DNA from: Morella rubra
Lineage: Eukaryota > Streptophyta > Magnoliopsida > Fagales > Myricaceae
DNA: 64,000 nucleotides
NCBI GenBank assembly: GCA_003952965.2
Contig: RXIC02000409.1
Location: 124,001-188,000, forward strand
Direction: 5' to 3'
Shown here: in pieces, positions 25,325 to 36,000 of the stretch
How positions within the stretch are numbered: the first letter of the stretch is position 1
Layout of the letters: every line of letters starts with the position of its first letter
Translations under genes and position numbers: made by a program
Notes under the pieces: model-generated
Database searches by the model: none
What the model was told of the DNA's origin: nothing
The model's input: the letters and a program-made list of their open reading frames with translations, nothing else

Positions 25325-26712
25325 ATGGGTTGCTGTGTCAGCACTGCCAAGCCCTCAGTTTCTTCACAGAAACACCAGCATTCTTTGGTCTGGGACGTGT
25401 CTTTCTATCCGCAGCTTCGGGCTCCAATGGTGTCTCATCCTTGACAAAGTCTCAACCACAGTAATAAATGCTGCTACTGAGAGATACTCCGAGTGGAGCC
25501 TCACCAGGTCCGCCCACGAGCTTTTTAAAGTGTCTTGCTTGGGGACCAGGAGAGAGAAGCTGTGGGGAAGTCTCCGACCCGGAGATCCGAACAGTCACCG
25601 GGTCGGAGGAATGCTGGCTCGGTCAGATTGGTTCAGGGCCGAGAACCGATTCATGGGATGATCGCTAGGCGTGGCTTGAGGGCCATCGAGCCACTTCCTC
25701 GGCGAGACACCGGCGGGGAGGTCTCCGTGAGGCGTTCGAGGTCTCCCGCGACCCGTTGCAGACAATGTAGTCATGAGCAGGAGCTCTGCCAAGCCCTCAG
25801 AACGGCTTTCTTCAGACAGAAACACCAGCATTCTTTGGCACCGAGATCTGATGCCAATGAGAACAGAGCACCTCCTCCTTCAGCCGAAGAAGCAGAACTG
25901 GGTCAAAGAGGCCCAAATGTAGTTCTGCACCATCTCGTTGGTCTTTTTGAATTTGAAAGAGTGAGGAGACCCCAAAACCCAAGCCTCCACGAGAAGTAGA
26001 TTACCAACCAACCACCAAGCCGGTCTTCGACAAAGTCAGAGTCGACGACGATGAGGAACACGACGACAACAAGAAGATCGAAAAGTTTCTCCCGCCTGTA
26101 AATGCTGCTACTGACAACGAGATCTCCGAGGTCTCCGACGTTTACAGCTTGAGCGAGAGCGTGTCCACCACTACCACGAAGAGAGACGAAGACGAAGAGG
26201 TCCGCCCACGAGCTAACAGATCTTCCCCAGCTAAAGTGTCGCAGAGAAACAGAGGTTACGGTGGGGACTTGGGGACCAGGAGAGAGAAGCTGGTGGGGAA
26301 GTCTCCGACCCGGAGATCCGAACAGTCACCGGGTCGGAGGAATGCTGGCTCGGTCAGATTGGTTCAGGGCCGAGAACCGATTCATGGGATGATCGCTAGG
26401 CGTGGCTTGAGGGCCATCGAGCCACTTCCTCGGCGAGACACCGGCGGGGAGGTCTCCGTGAGGCGTTCGAGGTCTCCCGCGACCCGTGCAGGTGCAGACA
26501 ATGGGGCCAATAGATCCCTTATGAGCAGGAGCCCGTCTGCCAGGAGAACGAACCGCTCTCCGGGTCGGATCCGAACGGCTCCGACCGAAACTGAGACTAA
26601 CAGCAGGAAATTGGAGCAGACCAATAACAATGGCTCGGAGGGTAAGTGGCCGACGACCAATGAGTCCCTGGAAAACCCACTTGTGTCCTTGGAGTGCTTC
26701 ATTTTCCTCTGA
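25325..26712 (+). CDS. MGCCVS-type Ser/Arg/Pro-rich plant protein, frame disrupted in this sequence
   Basis: I recognise this as a plant-specific family of small basic proteins, sometimes labelled serine/arginine repetitive matrix-like; no biochemical role is known to me. The N-terminus MGCCVS fits an N-myristoylation signal with adjacent cysteines for palmitoylation, so membrane attachment is inferred. A clean N-terminal stretch occupies 25325-25388, then a stop follows at 25442. N-terminal-half sequence resumes at about 25817-25896 in a different frame. The C-terminal frame is open from 25969 to the TGA ending at 26712; it is acidic near KVRVDDDEEHDD, then rich in SPTRRSEQSPGRR and RRSRSPATR, and ends NESLENPLVSLECFIFL as family members do. 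Between 25389 and 25968 coding pieces alternate with pieces of flanking sequence. It is either a working gene spoiled by an assembly error or a pseudogene after a complex local duplication. Confidence 0.7.
25539..25756. repeat. Left copy of a nearly perfect 218/219-bp duplication
   Basis: Matches 26269-26487 with a single one-base gap (AGCTGTGGGG here, AGCTGGTGGGG there). It carries the SPTRRSEQSPGRR to RRSRSPATR part of the Ser/Arg-rich gene. The frame upstream is not open, so this copy cannot encode the protein as it stands. Confidence 0.9.
26269..26487. repeat. Right copy of the 218/219-bp duplication, within the intact C-terminal frame
   Basis: Partner of 25539-25756 at an offset of about 730 bp. 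This copy sits in the continuous reading frame ending at 26712 and is therefore likely the original. Confidence 0.9.
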
Positions 26713-29700
26713 TCCCTCCGCCTACGTTGTCTTCTGCTTATTTTCCTTTTTTGTTTTCTCAATGGTCTTTGTTTATTGTAAATAGTTTTTAGTCAGATGG
26801 TCAATTTGGGGATTTGGAAGGATTTTGTCCGTGTATGGGATTAGAACGTGGAAATGGGTCTGCCTGTATGTCACTGTTCGGACCCTTCGGATACGTAGTG
26901 CACCACTGTTTACTTGTACCCGCAAAACTTGCAGAACTGGGTCTCTTCCGTTGGTTGCCCAAAGATTGCATTTCTGCCCAAATCATTTTTCTTTCCGTAG
27001 TTCTGCACCATATCTCATCTCTATTTTTTATTTACTTTTTACTTTTTACTCTTTTTTTTTTTCCCATTTTCGTTGGTCTTTTTGAATTTGAAAGAGTGAG
27101 GAGACGAAAGAAAGCAAAAGACAGACCCAAAAAGAAATCGTCTTTTGTTCGAAACAAGTGGGGAGGTAGGGTGGTGGGGCTCTTGAGTGCTTAGGAAAGG
27201 CTTTGTAAAGGTAGCTATTGGAATTAGCACATTATGATGGTGGAAATGGAAACAAACAGTTTGATAAAACTAATGAATGTATTGAGATTCATTAGTTTGT
27301 AAAGGTAGCTATTTTTGTTGATGCATGATGATGTCAAGAATCACCATAATGTTCGAAAGTAATCCTACAAGAATCACCGAAGGGGTAGCCTTGGGTTCGA
27401 ATACTCTGGAGGCCAAGTTAGTGTTTGAGAAAGAAGATGAATATTCTGAAGAACAATTAAAGCGTAGGTCTAATGAGGAGAATACCTGATTTTTATACTT
27501 ATACTAGCGTTGTAATTCTGTTAGAAGACTACCTCTTAAGGTAGTAGAGTTTTATTAGGAGAGTTCTCAAGCAAGTAGGCTGTTTAGGAGAAGTCCTGAG
27601 ATTGTCAAAATCCTATTCTTGGTCAGATAGTCAATACACGGTGTACGTTAATGGGCCCGAGCCCAAGTGGTCAGATTTGCTGAGGACCGTGTATTTCATG
27701 GCCCATCAATGCAAATGATTTCTGCTTTGGTCGGGTAGGGTTGATGGTTCATCATAGTGGCTTAGCTTGAAACCGTAGTTTTTGGGGGGGATAAAATTAA
27801 AATTTGCATATTTGCTTTGGAAACGTCATGCTTGAAGTGATGGGAATTTGAAGCATCGATCGAGAGAAATGGCGAAGGAAAAGGCAAAAATGCAATGATG
27901 TTGTTTGTCGTTTTTCCTATTGCAGCTTGAAATTTTAAGAAGTTCCAACCAAAAGGAAAAAAAGAGAAATTGCATGGACACGTTGTGGTTGCCCCTAGTT
28001 TGTTGGACATTATTAGAGGAAGCATCGATCAAGTGAAAATGATCGGGGAATACGTTTTCCTATTTTGGCAAAATGCAATGATGTCGTCGGTCTGGGCTGG
28101 CATCCACAACATGAGTGACACCCACTGTTTGGTCGATGGGAAAAGAAAAATGAAAGTGTATGTAAAAAGCTTACCAAAAAGAAAAAAGAGAGTACTGAAA
28201 AAACATAAAGTGCTTAAAAAGGTAATGTTGCTTGCGCTAAAACCCATGAAATCTGATAGCAGAATTATATAATTTTGAAAGGGCGAAAGCAATTGAAGTA
28301 GGACGGAGGGAAACCATTTTTTCTCTTGTAGCCGTTGGGAGTTGGAGACAATTTACTTGTGGTCCTAATTTCTAAATTTAAGCCGTCAGCTTTTTCTCTA
28401 TGGAAAGCCAAATGGGGAAGAAGTATCGGTTATTTTGGACTGTTTCTTTCGTCGTCCCTTTCATGGGGGACCAAACAGTGCTTCCCGATGACCCAATTGT
28501 GTGCAATTCGAATGAGAAAGGAAGCAACGAACGATCCATGCTCTGAAGGTTCAAATTTAACCCCAGAGGCCAGGGCAGTACATTTAACGTTTGTTCTTTT
28601 CTTTTTTAAAAAATTGTTCTCTTGTGGCAGGTCTTGGACCTTGAAATTTGGCATTTTTAGCATTTGGGCTTCTGATTTGTACTATAGATAAGCGCTTTTT
28701 TTTATTCATTTGGAGGGTTGTTTGGGATCTCTCGCCGGATTCTAGCTTTAAAAGAAGCATATGAATCATGGCCTACAATGGAGGCGTGGCCCACGTAAGA
28801 AGATTAAGTATTGTTTCTCTCACGTTCGTTTCGAGTTAGGCCCATAACATGATAATAAGCTTCATATATATTCAAATATCAAATTGCTTCTCATAAGTTT
28901 CAATTTTTCTGATTAGTGATTACGCCCTAAGTTTTAAAACAAAGTAGTTATTGCTTATTGTTTGATTTAGCCGTAGATAGACTGAAATGCTCTTCTAAGA
29001 CAAAATTAAAAACAAAAAACAAAACAAACTTACAAAGTAACCATATAAATGGAAACTTATGAGTTCAATTTAATTTTTATTTAGGCATATAATGATGTTT
29101 TCCCAAATAGAATCAATAAACTTCAAAATAAAACATTAATTACTGTTAAGTGTTCCTCTTTTTATAGAATCTACTTTCCTAATTTTTCGTTCTCCTATAG
29201 AATTTGTCTTTTCCCTCTCTCTCTATGTTTTATTACCTTGATATAAATCTTATACATATTTTTTAGTCAGTTCTTTTTAATTCATCTCAAACTTATACTA
29301 AAAATTAAATTTACTAATCATATAACATTAAAAAAATATCATGCATCAAATATTATAAAAATGCTTTCCAAAAGTAACAATTAAACATTAAAAACTAAAA
29401 TATATTACTAAAACAGAATTCAACTTTACATTAGAATACTTAAACAAAATTCAGTAGACTTTACATTATAAATAATTTTACCTCAAAACAAGCTAAACTT
29501 CTATTGCGTCCTGAAGGAATTTCTCCAGAATAAACCAGGAAACAATTAGGGTCACTTTCAATACTGTGCTGGTGATTGCCAAGATTTTTTTTTTTCCTTT
29601 TTAGCGGTAGTATCATATATATATCTTCTTCTTTTTTTCATATAGATATGTAACTGCTTACCATTACTTCTCAGAGATTTAAGACTACTCAAATTATTTT

Positions 29701-30062
29701 TTATTTTTTTTATTTTTAAGGGACTGATCCATCTGATGGGGAATTCAATATTTCTCCAAAATCCAATCACATATGAAAAATCTGAACGTTAAAAGATAAA
29801 ATGCGCATTGCGAGGCGCATTTGGATGGTCTGCCTGCTAGTTGGAAGGCGAGACCCATATATGCCAAAAGCCAGCCTGCAGGCAACGCAGCTGCTATATA
29901 CAAATAAATAGCACGTGGATTAAAAGATATTGAGGGAACCTCGACTACTGTTCAGACATTCCTGCTTCTGCGTCGGCGGAGAGAACTCTTGCTATCGGTG
30001 CATAAACATGTTCGAGCTTGAAACATCGAGCATGCGTCGTCTCTCTGGAGTCTAGTTTTCTT
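26713..30062. other. Intergenic region with a possible LTR-like fragment and short repeats
   Basis: The first part up to about 27110 is the likely 3' UTR of the Ser/Arg-rich gene and is the source of pieces reappearing at 25897-25968. TTTGTAAAGGTAGCTATT occurs twice (near 27201 and 27297). The stretch at about 27340-27720 looks like a decayed retroelement end. An imperfect direct repeat begins at 27859 and 28019. From 28800 onward it is AT-rich. The plus-strand frames at 27970-28272 and 28335-28691 resemble nothing I know. Confidence 0.55.
27340..27720. mobile_element. Possible LTR-retrotransposon remnant
   Basis: The text around GGGTTCGAATACTCTGGAGG, then GAAGAACAATTAAAG and a TTTTTATACTTATACTAGCG stretch resembles plant LTR sequences as I remember them. 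No paired LTR, primer-binding site or protein domain is visible, so the call is weak. Confidence 0.25.
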
Positions 30063-33000
30063 TTACTGACCTTGAGCTTGAGCTTGAGTTTGAGTTTGCG
30101 CTGAAGTTTGAGTCGAGTTGAGCTCAGGTAATGAAATATGTTGATGGAGAGTGCACCTAAAAGGTTCAGGGGGACATGGAATGGGAGCTGGGTGTGCAAT
30201 GAAGGTAGGAATAGCATCGCCGGGCATCAATACCGAAACTCCACTTGCATATACAGTCATCTGCATGATTAGGAAATTGAAAACTGTTAAAAATATAAAT
30301 TGGAAAGTGGAAGAAGTGATTGGATAGGCCATTATAGGTTCAATCACGAGAAACCAAAAGCCACTAGAACAACTTTATTCACAAACACAGGTTTGATGGG
30401 TGAGTTGCAGGTCAGCTAAACTGAAACCAGAAGTCAAGAAACTAGACAGGAAGCCAGCCAAATTCCTTTTCCATTACTGAAAGACTTGTATCACCAGAGT
30501 TGGACTGATACAACCCTTTGATTATGATTACTTAAGATCTTAAAACTTCCAGAGCTTGAAGTGTGTCTATGGTTCCCCGCATGGATCCCACATTGCACAA
30601 ATAAAAAAAAAAGATCCCACATTGCAGAAATGATTAGTCAATTCTAGAGCATCAGGATTACATTACAATTGGACGACTAAAGTTATTTAGATGTATCTAA
30701 AGCAAAGACAAGCGGACATGAGTCAAAAGGAAGCAACCATAGGAACGAGGCAATTACAACCATAAGCCATATAAATGATTATGCATGGCCAATAGCAAGT
30801 CAGATAACGATCCAACAAGGTGTAACTAGACCCTCGGTAACCACAGAAGAAATGCTATCTAGGGCATGGAAGTACTGGTGGATCTAATCCCAGTGCTTGA
30901 TGTTTTGCTCAAGAACAATTAATACATAATGCCTTCCACCAACTAGCGTGAAGGAACACGGGTTGCATAGTCCCCCATCATTGCAAATATTTTAAAGTAG
31001 CACCAATAAATGTTGTCACCCAATAAATGATTCTTTAAGTACCATTCAGTCATCTGATTTACTTGGTACATATTTTAGATAAAATAGACGGTCAGCCAAA
31101 AATAAACAATCAACATTCATTGAACCCAACCTCATCGTGAGTGCTCAGATAATGAACTTCAACTTTTTTGCCTCAGGATAAGGTAGGAACATTATCCCAA
31201 CAACTAGCATATATGTTTTGACTTTACATATTTTCACACAATAGGTTAGGAGACAAATGGTGGATGCTGAGAGAAAACAATACTTTATTAAGGGTAAGAC
31301 AAACTTAAGTCCCAGATTCCCTATTAATTTATTGAAAACCTTTATGGAGCTAGATTCTGATGTAAAGACAACATCGCATACTTGAGTTTTTGCTATGCAT
31401 TTTGCTTTACACCATATGTCTTTTCTATTTTGCTACTCCATTGAAACACCCCTTTGCAACCTAGTATTGACGCGTAGTAGGACGTCAGATCAACTTCCCC
31501 ATGGAGCAACAATATGTGTTCCTGCAACAGTTTCTAGTTTTCGGAATGACTTTTTACATTTCGATTCTGCAAATGGCACCAACTTAGAGATCGTGGGTAT
31601 TGTAGTTCACCATCTCTCCGATGAGGATGATATTTGACCAAAATGATTTTCTACCCCTCAATTGAAAAAACTGTCTCCCAAACTGACAATCCATAAAACT
31701 TCAGGGAATGCTCTGTCATATAGTTGTTTCTTTCCTTGAATAAACTTATCATCACCATCTTCTGGTCTAGATGCTCAACAAACAGGCCTAGTGTCCACTA
31801 TACAACGCAGTTAAGGTTACTAGATTTCTAAAACACTCCTGGAATCGTTCTTAGTCACAGACAGATCGTAATTCCGCTCTTATAGTTGAGAATACCTCCT
31901 TCGCAAACTAGGCCCCACATAGAAGGCAGTGAGCTAATTGAACAATTAGCATGGATCAGTATGTGGACCTTGCTTCAGTGCATGTTCCTCAGAAGGTATA
32001 CATATAGTGCAAGGTAGACAGAAGATGCCTTGCATCATGGGACTCCTAATAAGATCCTCTAGACAGACCAACAGAACTCAGATCCTTAAATGCAACTATT
32101 CAACAATAAGTTCTTTCTACATAATCTTCTAGCTTAATGAATCTAACTGGATAGTTGGTTAAAAACTAAATATGGAAATAAGAAGACAGGGAACTAAAGA
32201 CTGCCAACAAAGGAAGGTTAACTTTTGGCCTGAGGCTTCAGCACTGGCCATGAGGTGCCATAAAGATTAATAGTTATGGGCTCGATGGCCACAATGCACT
32301 TGCCACTTGGAGGGTCAAAACACTAAGTACATTTAGTCCCAAGTCTCTTCCTTGGGACTAACAACCGACCACTTAGCAGACAACTACATGGATGGGCAAT
32401 TCCCCAACAATCATAATTATATGACAAAGTAGTTCCTTAAACGAAACGGAAATTTTCTGAGAATGGTAAATGCGGATAACAAAGAATGTATCACCGGTAT
32501 ATAGTGGAAATAGACTACCAATATAAACTCACAGATTTTTACCATATTGCTTACGGCCTATTGCACAATGCACCCAATGTTCAACTTGAGTTAAGACTGG
32601 TAAGTCCAAGGAAAGGAGAGGGTAAAGGAACAGAGTAGGGGCCCTTATAGAAAATTTAATGGTCAGGGCTTTGTTTTTCCCACACACTAAAGTGGTCAAT
32701 GTAGAGAGAAATGACAACTCTTGAACTGAGAGACTGAGACACACAACATGCGAAAAAGAAAAGGGAAAACCAATTGAACTTGTAGAATTAGAGGCTTCAC
32801 GAACGCTAACGAAGCAAATGATTGCGTCCAGATACAAAAGCCTGATGGGTAAGTACATTTGGAAACAGAATCGCTGTTAAAAGCCGGAACCATTTCACCA
32901 GCAAAATTTGTAAATTACCTTAAACAATTGTGAGAGAGAACAAATTAGTAGCAAAGCTTTATGTCTGACGAATAATCATTATTACTCCCAGAAACCAAAA

Positions 33001-33550
33001 TAACCACCCAACTGTGCAGAAAACAGAAAGGGAACAGCATTCCTGTTAAAACGAAAGTGTATTCTGCATTTCCCTGTTTGGGCTTAGGGAAGACTCAAGA
33101 ATGAAAAACCCGAAACAGAACAAACGAAAAAAGAAAAAGAAAAAGAAGGGACCTTTCAAGCATCTTTTGGAGGATCATACATGACTAAAAGTAACCGACC
33201 CACTTGAAACCAAAATGCAATATGAAAGAACCCAACTATTGAATCAGGAAATATTTAATGGGGTTGCTTACTTTAGGAGAAGGGTGACCGAGCTTAGCGT
33301 TGAAGCCCATCTGTGCCTCAAGGTCATGGCGGCCGCGGCCGCTGGACGGCGAGAGGTCCGACGAGGTGGGTCTGAGGAATCTCTCGAAGATGGCCATGAC
33401 CAAGAACATGGAGATGAGAATGGCAGTAGCGACGAAGCCGAAAGAAACAGCATTGACCGAGTTGTCGAAGTGCCTCCAGTGCTCCTCTCTCTGCACGTTG
33501 TTCAAAGGAGCCCCTATTGGCGCCCATGCGTACCCCTCGTCTTCCAACAT
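30063..33550 (-). CDS. Small plant-specific single-pass membrane protein
   Basis: Two exons, 33550-33272 and 30260-30063, join in phase 0 into 159 codons including stop. I recognise a family of uncharacterised plant proteins with the conserved start LEDEGYAWAP and NNVQREEHWRHFD, one membrane segment (about residues 35-55, AVSFGFVATAILISMFLVMAI) and a second-exon motif VSVLMPGDAIPTFIAHPAPIPCP. The C-terminus is a Gln/Thr/Ala-rich tail (QTQAQAQGQ) from a 6-bp repeat. Topology is not certain; the charged segment after the helix (FERFLRP) would favour a cytosolic C-terminal side. Function unknown to me. The 3011-nt intron is long for such a small gene and no extra exon was recognised in it. An antisense frame across exon 1 (33215-33715) is a shadow. 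Confidence 0.82.
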
Positions 33551-33601
33551 TTTCTTCCTTCAAAATTTCGTGTAGTTTTTCTGCTCGAACTCCCAACTCT
33601 A

Positions 33602-33640
33602 TCAGCGTTTCGCCATCCTGACGTGGTTCTTCTTGGTCAT
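33602..33640 (-). promoter_or_regulatory. Upstream ORF of 12 codons before the small membrane protein
   Basis: ATG at 33640 to TGA ending at 33602, in the presumed leader 51 nt upstream of the main ATG and out of frame with it. The peptide is very basic (MTKKNHVRMAKR). It would reduce translation of the main frame if transcribed. Transcript start is not known; a CT-rich tract (GA-rich on the plus strand, about 33670-33700) lies just upstream. Confidence 0.4.
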
Positions 33641-34077
33641 GGCAGCGCAGTCTCAGAGCAAGCAAGCGCGAGAGCGAGAGAGAGAGAGAAAGAGAGGAGA
33701 TTTGGACTGAAGTGAAGTTGTGGCAGTACTTAAGGCTTTACACCATTACCAAAGCTTTCGTTGTTGTTGGAGTGCTTAATTTAGGCCTCCAAAAAGAGGA
33801 GCCGATGACTCTGTGCGTGTTTGTGTGTGACAGAGAGGGACAGAGAGGGGGCCATATGGGTTTTGGAATTGGGATAGCTCTTTATCTATACGGGAAAAAG
33901 GGTGTGCTTTTGTTTTGTTTTGTTTTTTTTTTTTTTTTTGACCAAAAGAAAGGAGTGTAATGAAACCACTATGAATTAGCACTTCTGCGCTTCCACTTTT
34001 GCTCTCAAAGCTTTTTATGCCTTCAACACAAAGCTTTGGGGTCTTGCTTTGGGTCTTATGCTATCTCAGTTCAGCAC

Positions 34078-34185
34078 CAATAGTACGACATAAAAGGGAA
34101 GAAAAGAAAAGGAGAGGGATCATATAGCAGACAATAATACGACATAAAAGGAAAGAAAAGAAAAGGAGAGGGATCTTATAGCAGA
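34078..34185. repeat. 54-bp tandem duplication, two copies
   Basis: The unit beginning CAATARTACGACATAAAAGG and ending near TATAGCAGA is repeated head to tail at 34078-34131 and 34132-34185 with a few substitutions. Purine-rich, non-coding. Confidence 0.8.
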
Positions 34186-35604
34186 CAAAAGAAAAGGTCG
34201 AGATAAGAGAAGAAAGCGGTGCTCATATTTAGTTCACTCCTCTTATAGGTTGACGTTGTCCCATGATTTTAGCAAATATGCAAAGTTATCGAATTTTCCT
34301 TCTCCTTTTCCATCTGCATTTTGCACAAGAGGTCCACAATGCTTCCACTAGAATTTCTTGTTCAATTATTCCGGCTTTGTGTCCAAATCAGAATTCGACC
34401 TGCTTTAAACAACCTTTTCTAGGATAAATTCATGAACACCAGCAATTTATATCGGGTTTTGTCTCTTTATGTATCTCTTCAAACTTGCAAGTAAAGGAGA
34501 GACAGACAAGAAGCAGTGAGGAAAAAAAAAGATGAAAATATTAGCCACACATGCAAGCATCCAAACAGCCGAGGCCCAAGGAATATCTTTTCCCATTTAT
34601 TTTTCTCTCTTTGTTTTTCACCGGACAGACCATCAAATAATTAGCTTGAAGGTTCTCCGAACAGAAAAACACCAGTGATGGCCTGGGCCATGCCAGCTCC
34701 CTCATTTTGCGTTTTTCTCTATTTTGTAGGTGCACCAAAGGGACCCAACCCAATTAATTCCCCAAGCTTGGACTAACATGCTGCATCCTGTACTATTACT
34801 ATATTTTGGAATAAAAAGCATCAATCTGCCCCCACCCTTTTCTTTTCTGAGATGAATGCTAAATATTGTATCATGTTCACATTCACGTGTTGTATAAGGT
34901 ACACATGAATATATTGTTCAGAGTGAATTTGAAGTTTTATGCGAAAGTTTCCATCCTCCCCTCACTTCCTAAATTATTTAAGAGTTAATTACTTTAATTA
35001 TCCCTGTGACATTTTGAAATCACAGACTGTTCTTTAAGATATTTTTCAAACAATCTATAAAATATATTACAATGCCAAAACGGTCATTTCCATCAATTGA
35101 CCTGCATCCGGATAATCTTGAGTAGCTAATGGAGATACATCATTATCCATATCAGACCTCTACATAATCATTGTAGTGGTAAAAAATTAACAAGGCCACC
35201 TTTGCATGCCCTATTTGATCTAGCTGTGAACTACGATTTAACGTGGCAGAGTAGTATATTTTAATTTTTGACCTTTGAGAATGGACTGGAGGTTTAGTAT
35301 TAGTTATGATATGTCCCCTTTATTTATATAGGATTTTACCGTCAAGACACATACGTCACGTGATGGAAATGACTGTATCGATATACTAATATTTCACAAG
35401 GACTAGTTTAAGAGCAAAAATATCTTGAGGACGAATTTGAAATTTCGAAATACACCAATAGATTAATGAAGTCATTATTTAACTGGGTTGGTGAAAGTGA
35501 ATAGTAAAGCGTTCGATTATGTTGGTTCCAACCTAATTCTAATGAACATCTTGATATTTTCCCCATATGTCAAATTAATAACATAATTTGTTCAGAAAAA
35601 ACAG

Positions 35605-36000
35605 AGGGCATATTGGTTTGCAAAAATATTCTAGTATATAAATATATTCAACAAAATTTACAAAACGAACATCCAAAATCTTAAAAATTCATATATAAAC
35701 ACCGATACTTTTTATATAATCTCCAACAACTTTTCACACAAACTACAATACATTTAAAATATATATAACAAATATTCTCTTTCCATATTTTTTTCATCTA
35801 ACTCAAATACAATTTTTATTAAACAATTACATCAAATCATCTCTCTCTTTTTATATATTTTTATAAAATTCCAACAAAAATTAAATATTTTTAAAACATT
35901 CCATCTATTTTTACACATAAATCTATAAAAATTCAATCTACATTAATATTCACAATTCTATCAAATTATTACCAATTTTTTACAAAAATGAACATACCCA
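35605..36000. mobile_element. AT-rich MITE-like element, family A copy
   Basis: Begins GGGCATATTGGTTTG and ends AAAAATGAACATACCC, so the two ends are roughly inverted (GGGYATRTT). The interior follows the order of the copy at 13318-13694, including CATCCAAAATCTTAAAAATT, CTCCAACAACTTTTCACA and AACAATTACATCAAATCATC. No coding capacity. Confidence 0.6.

Noticed and set aside
33215-33715. 166-codon plus-strand frame
   Set aside because: Lies antisense to exon 1 of the membrane-protein gene, has no family resemblance, and the minus-strand product is clearly conserved-looking.
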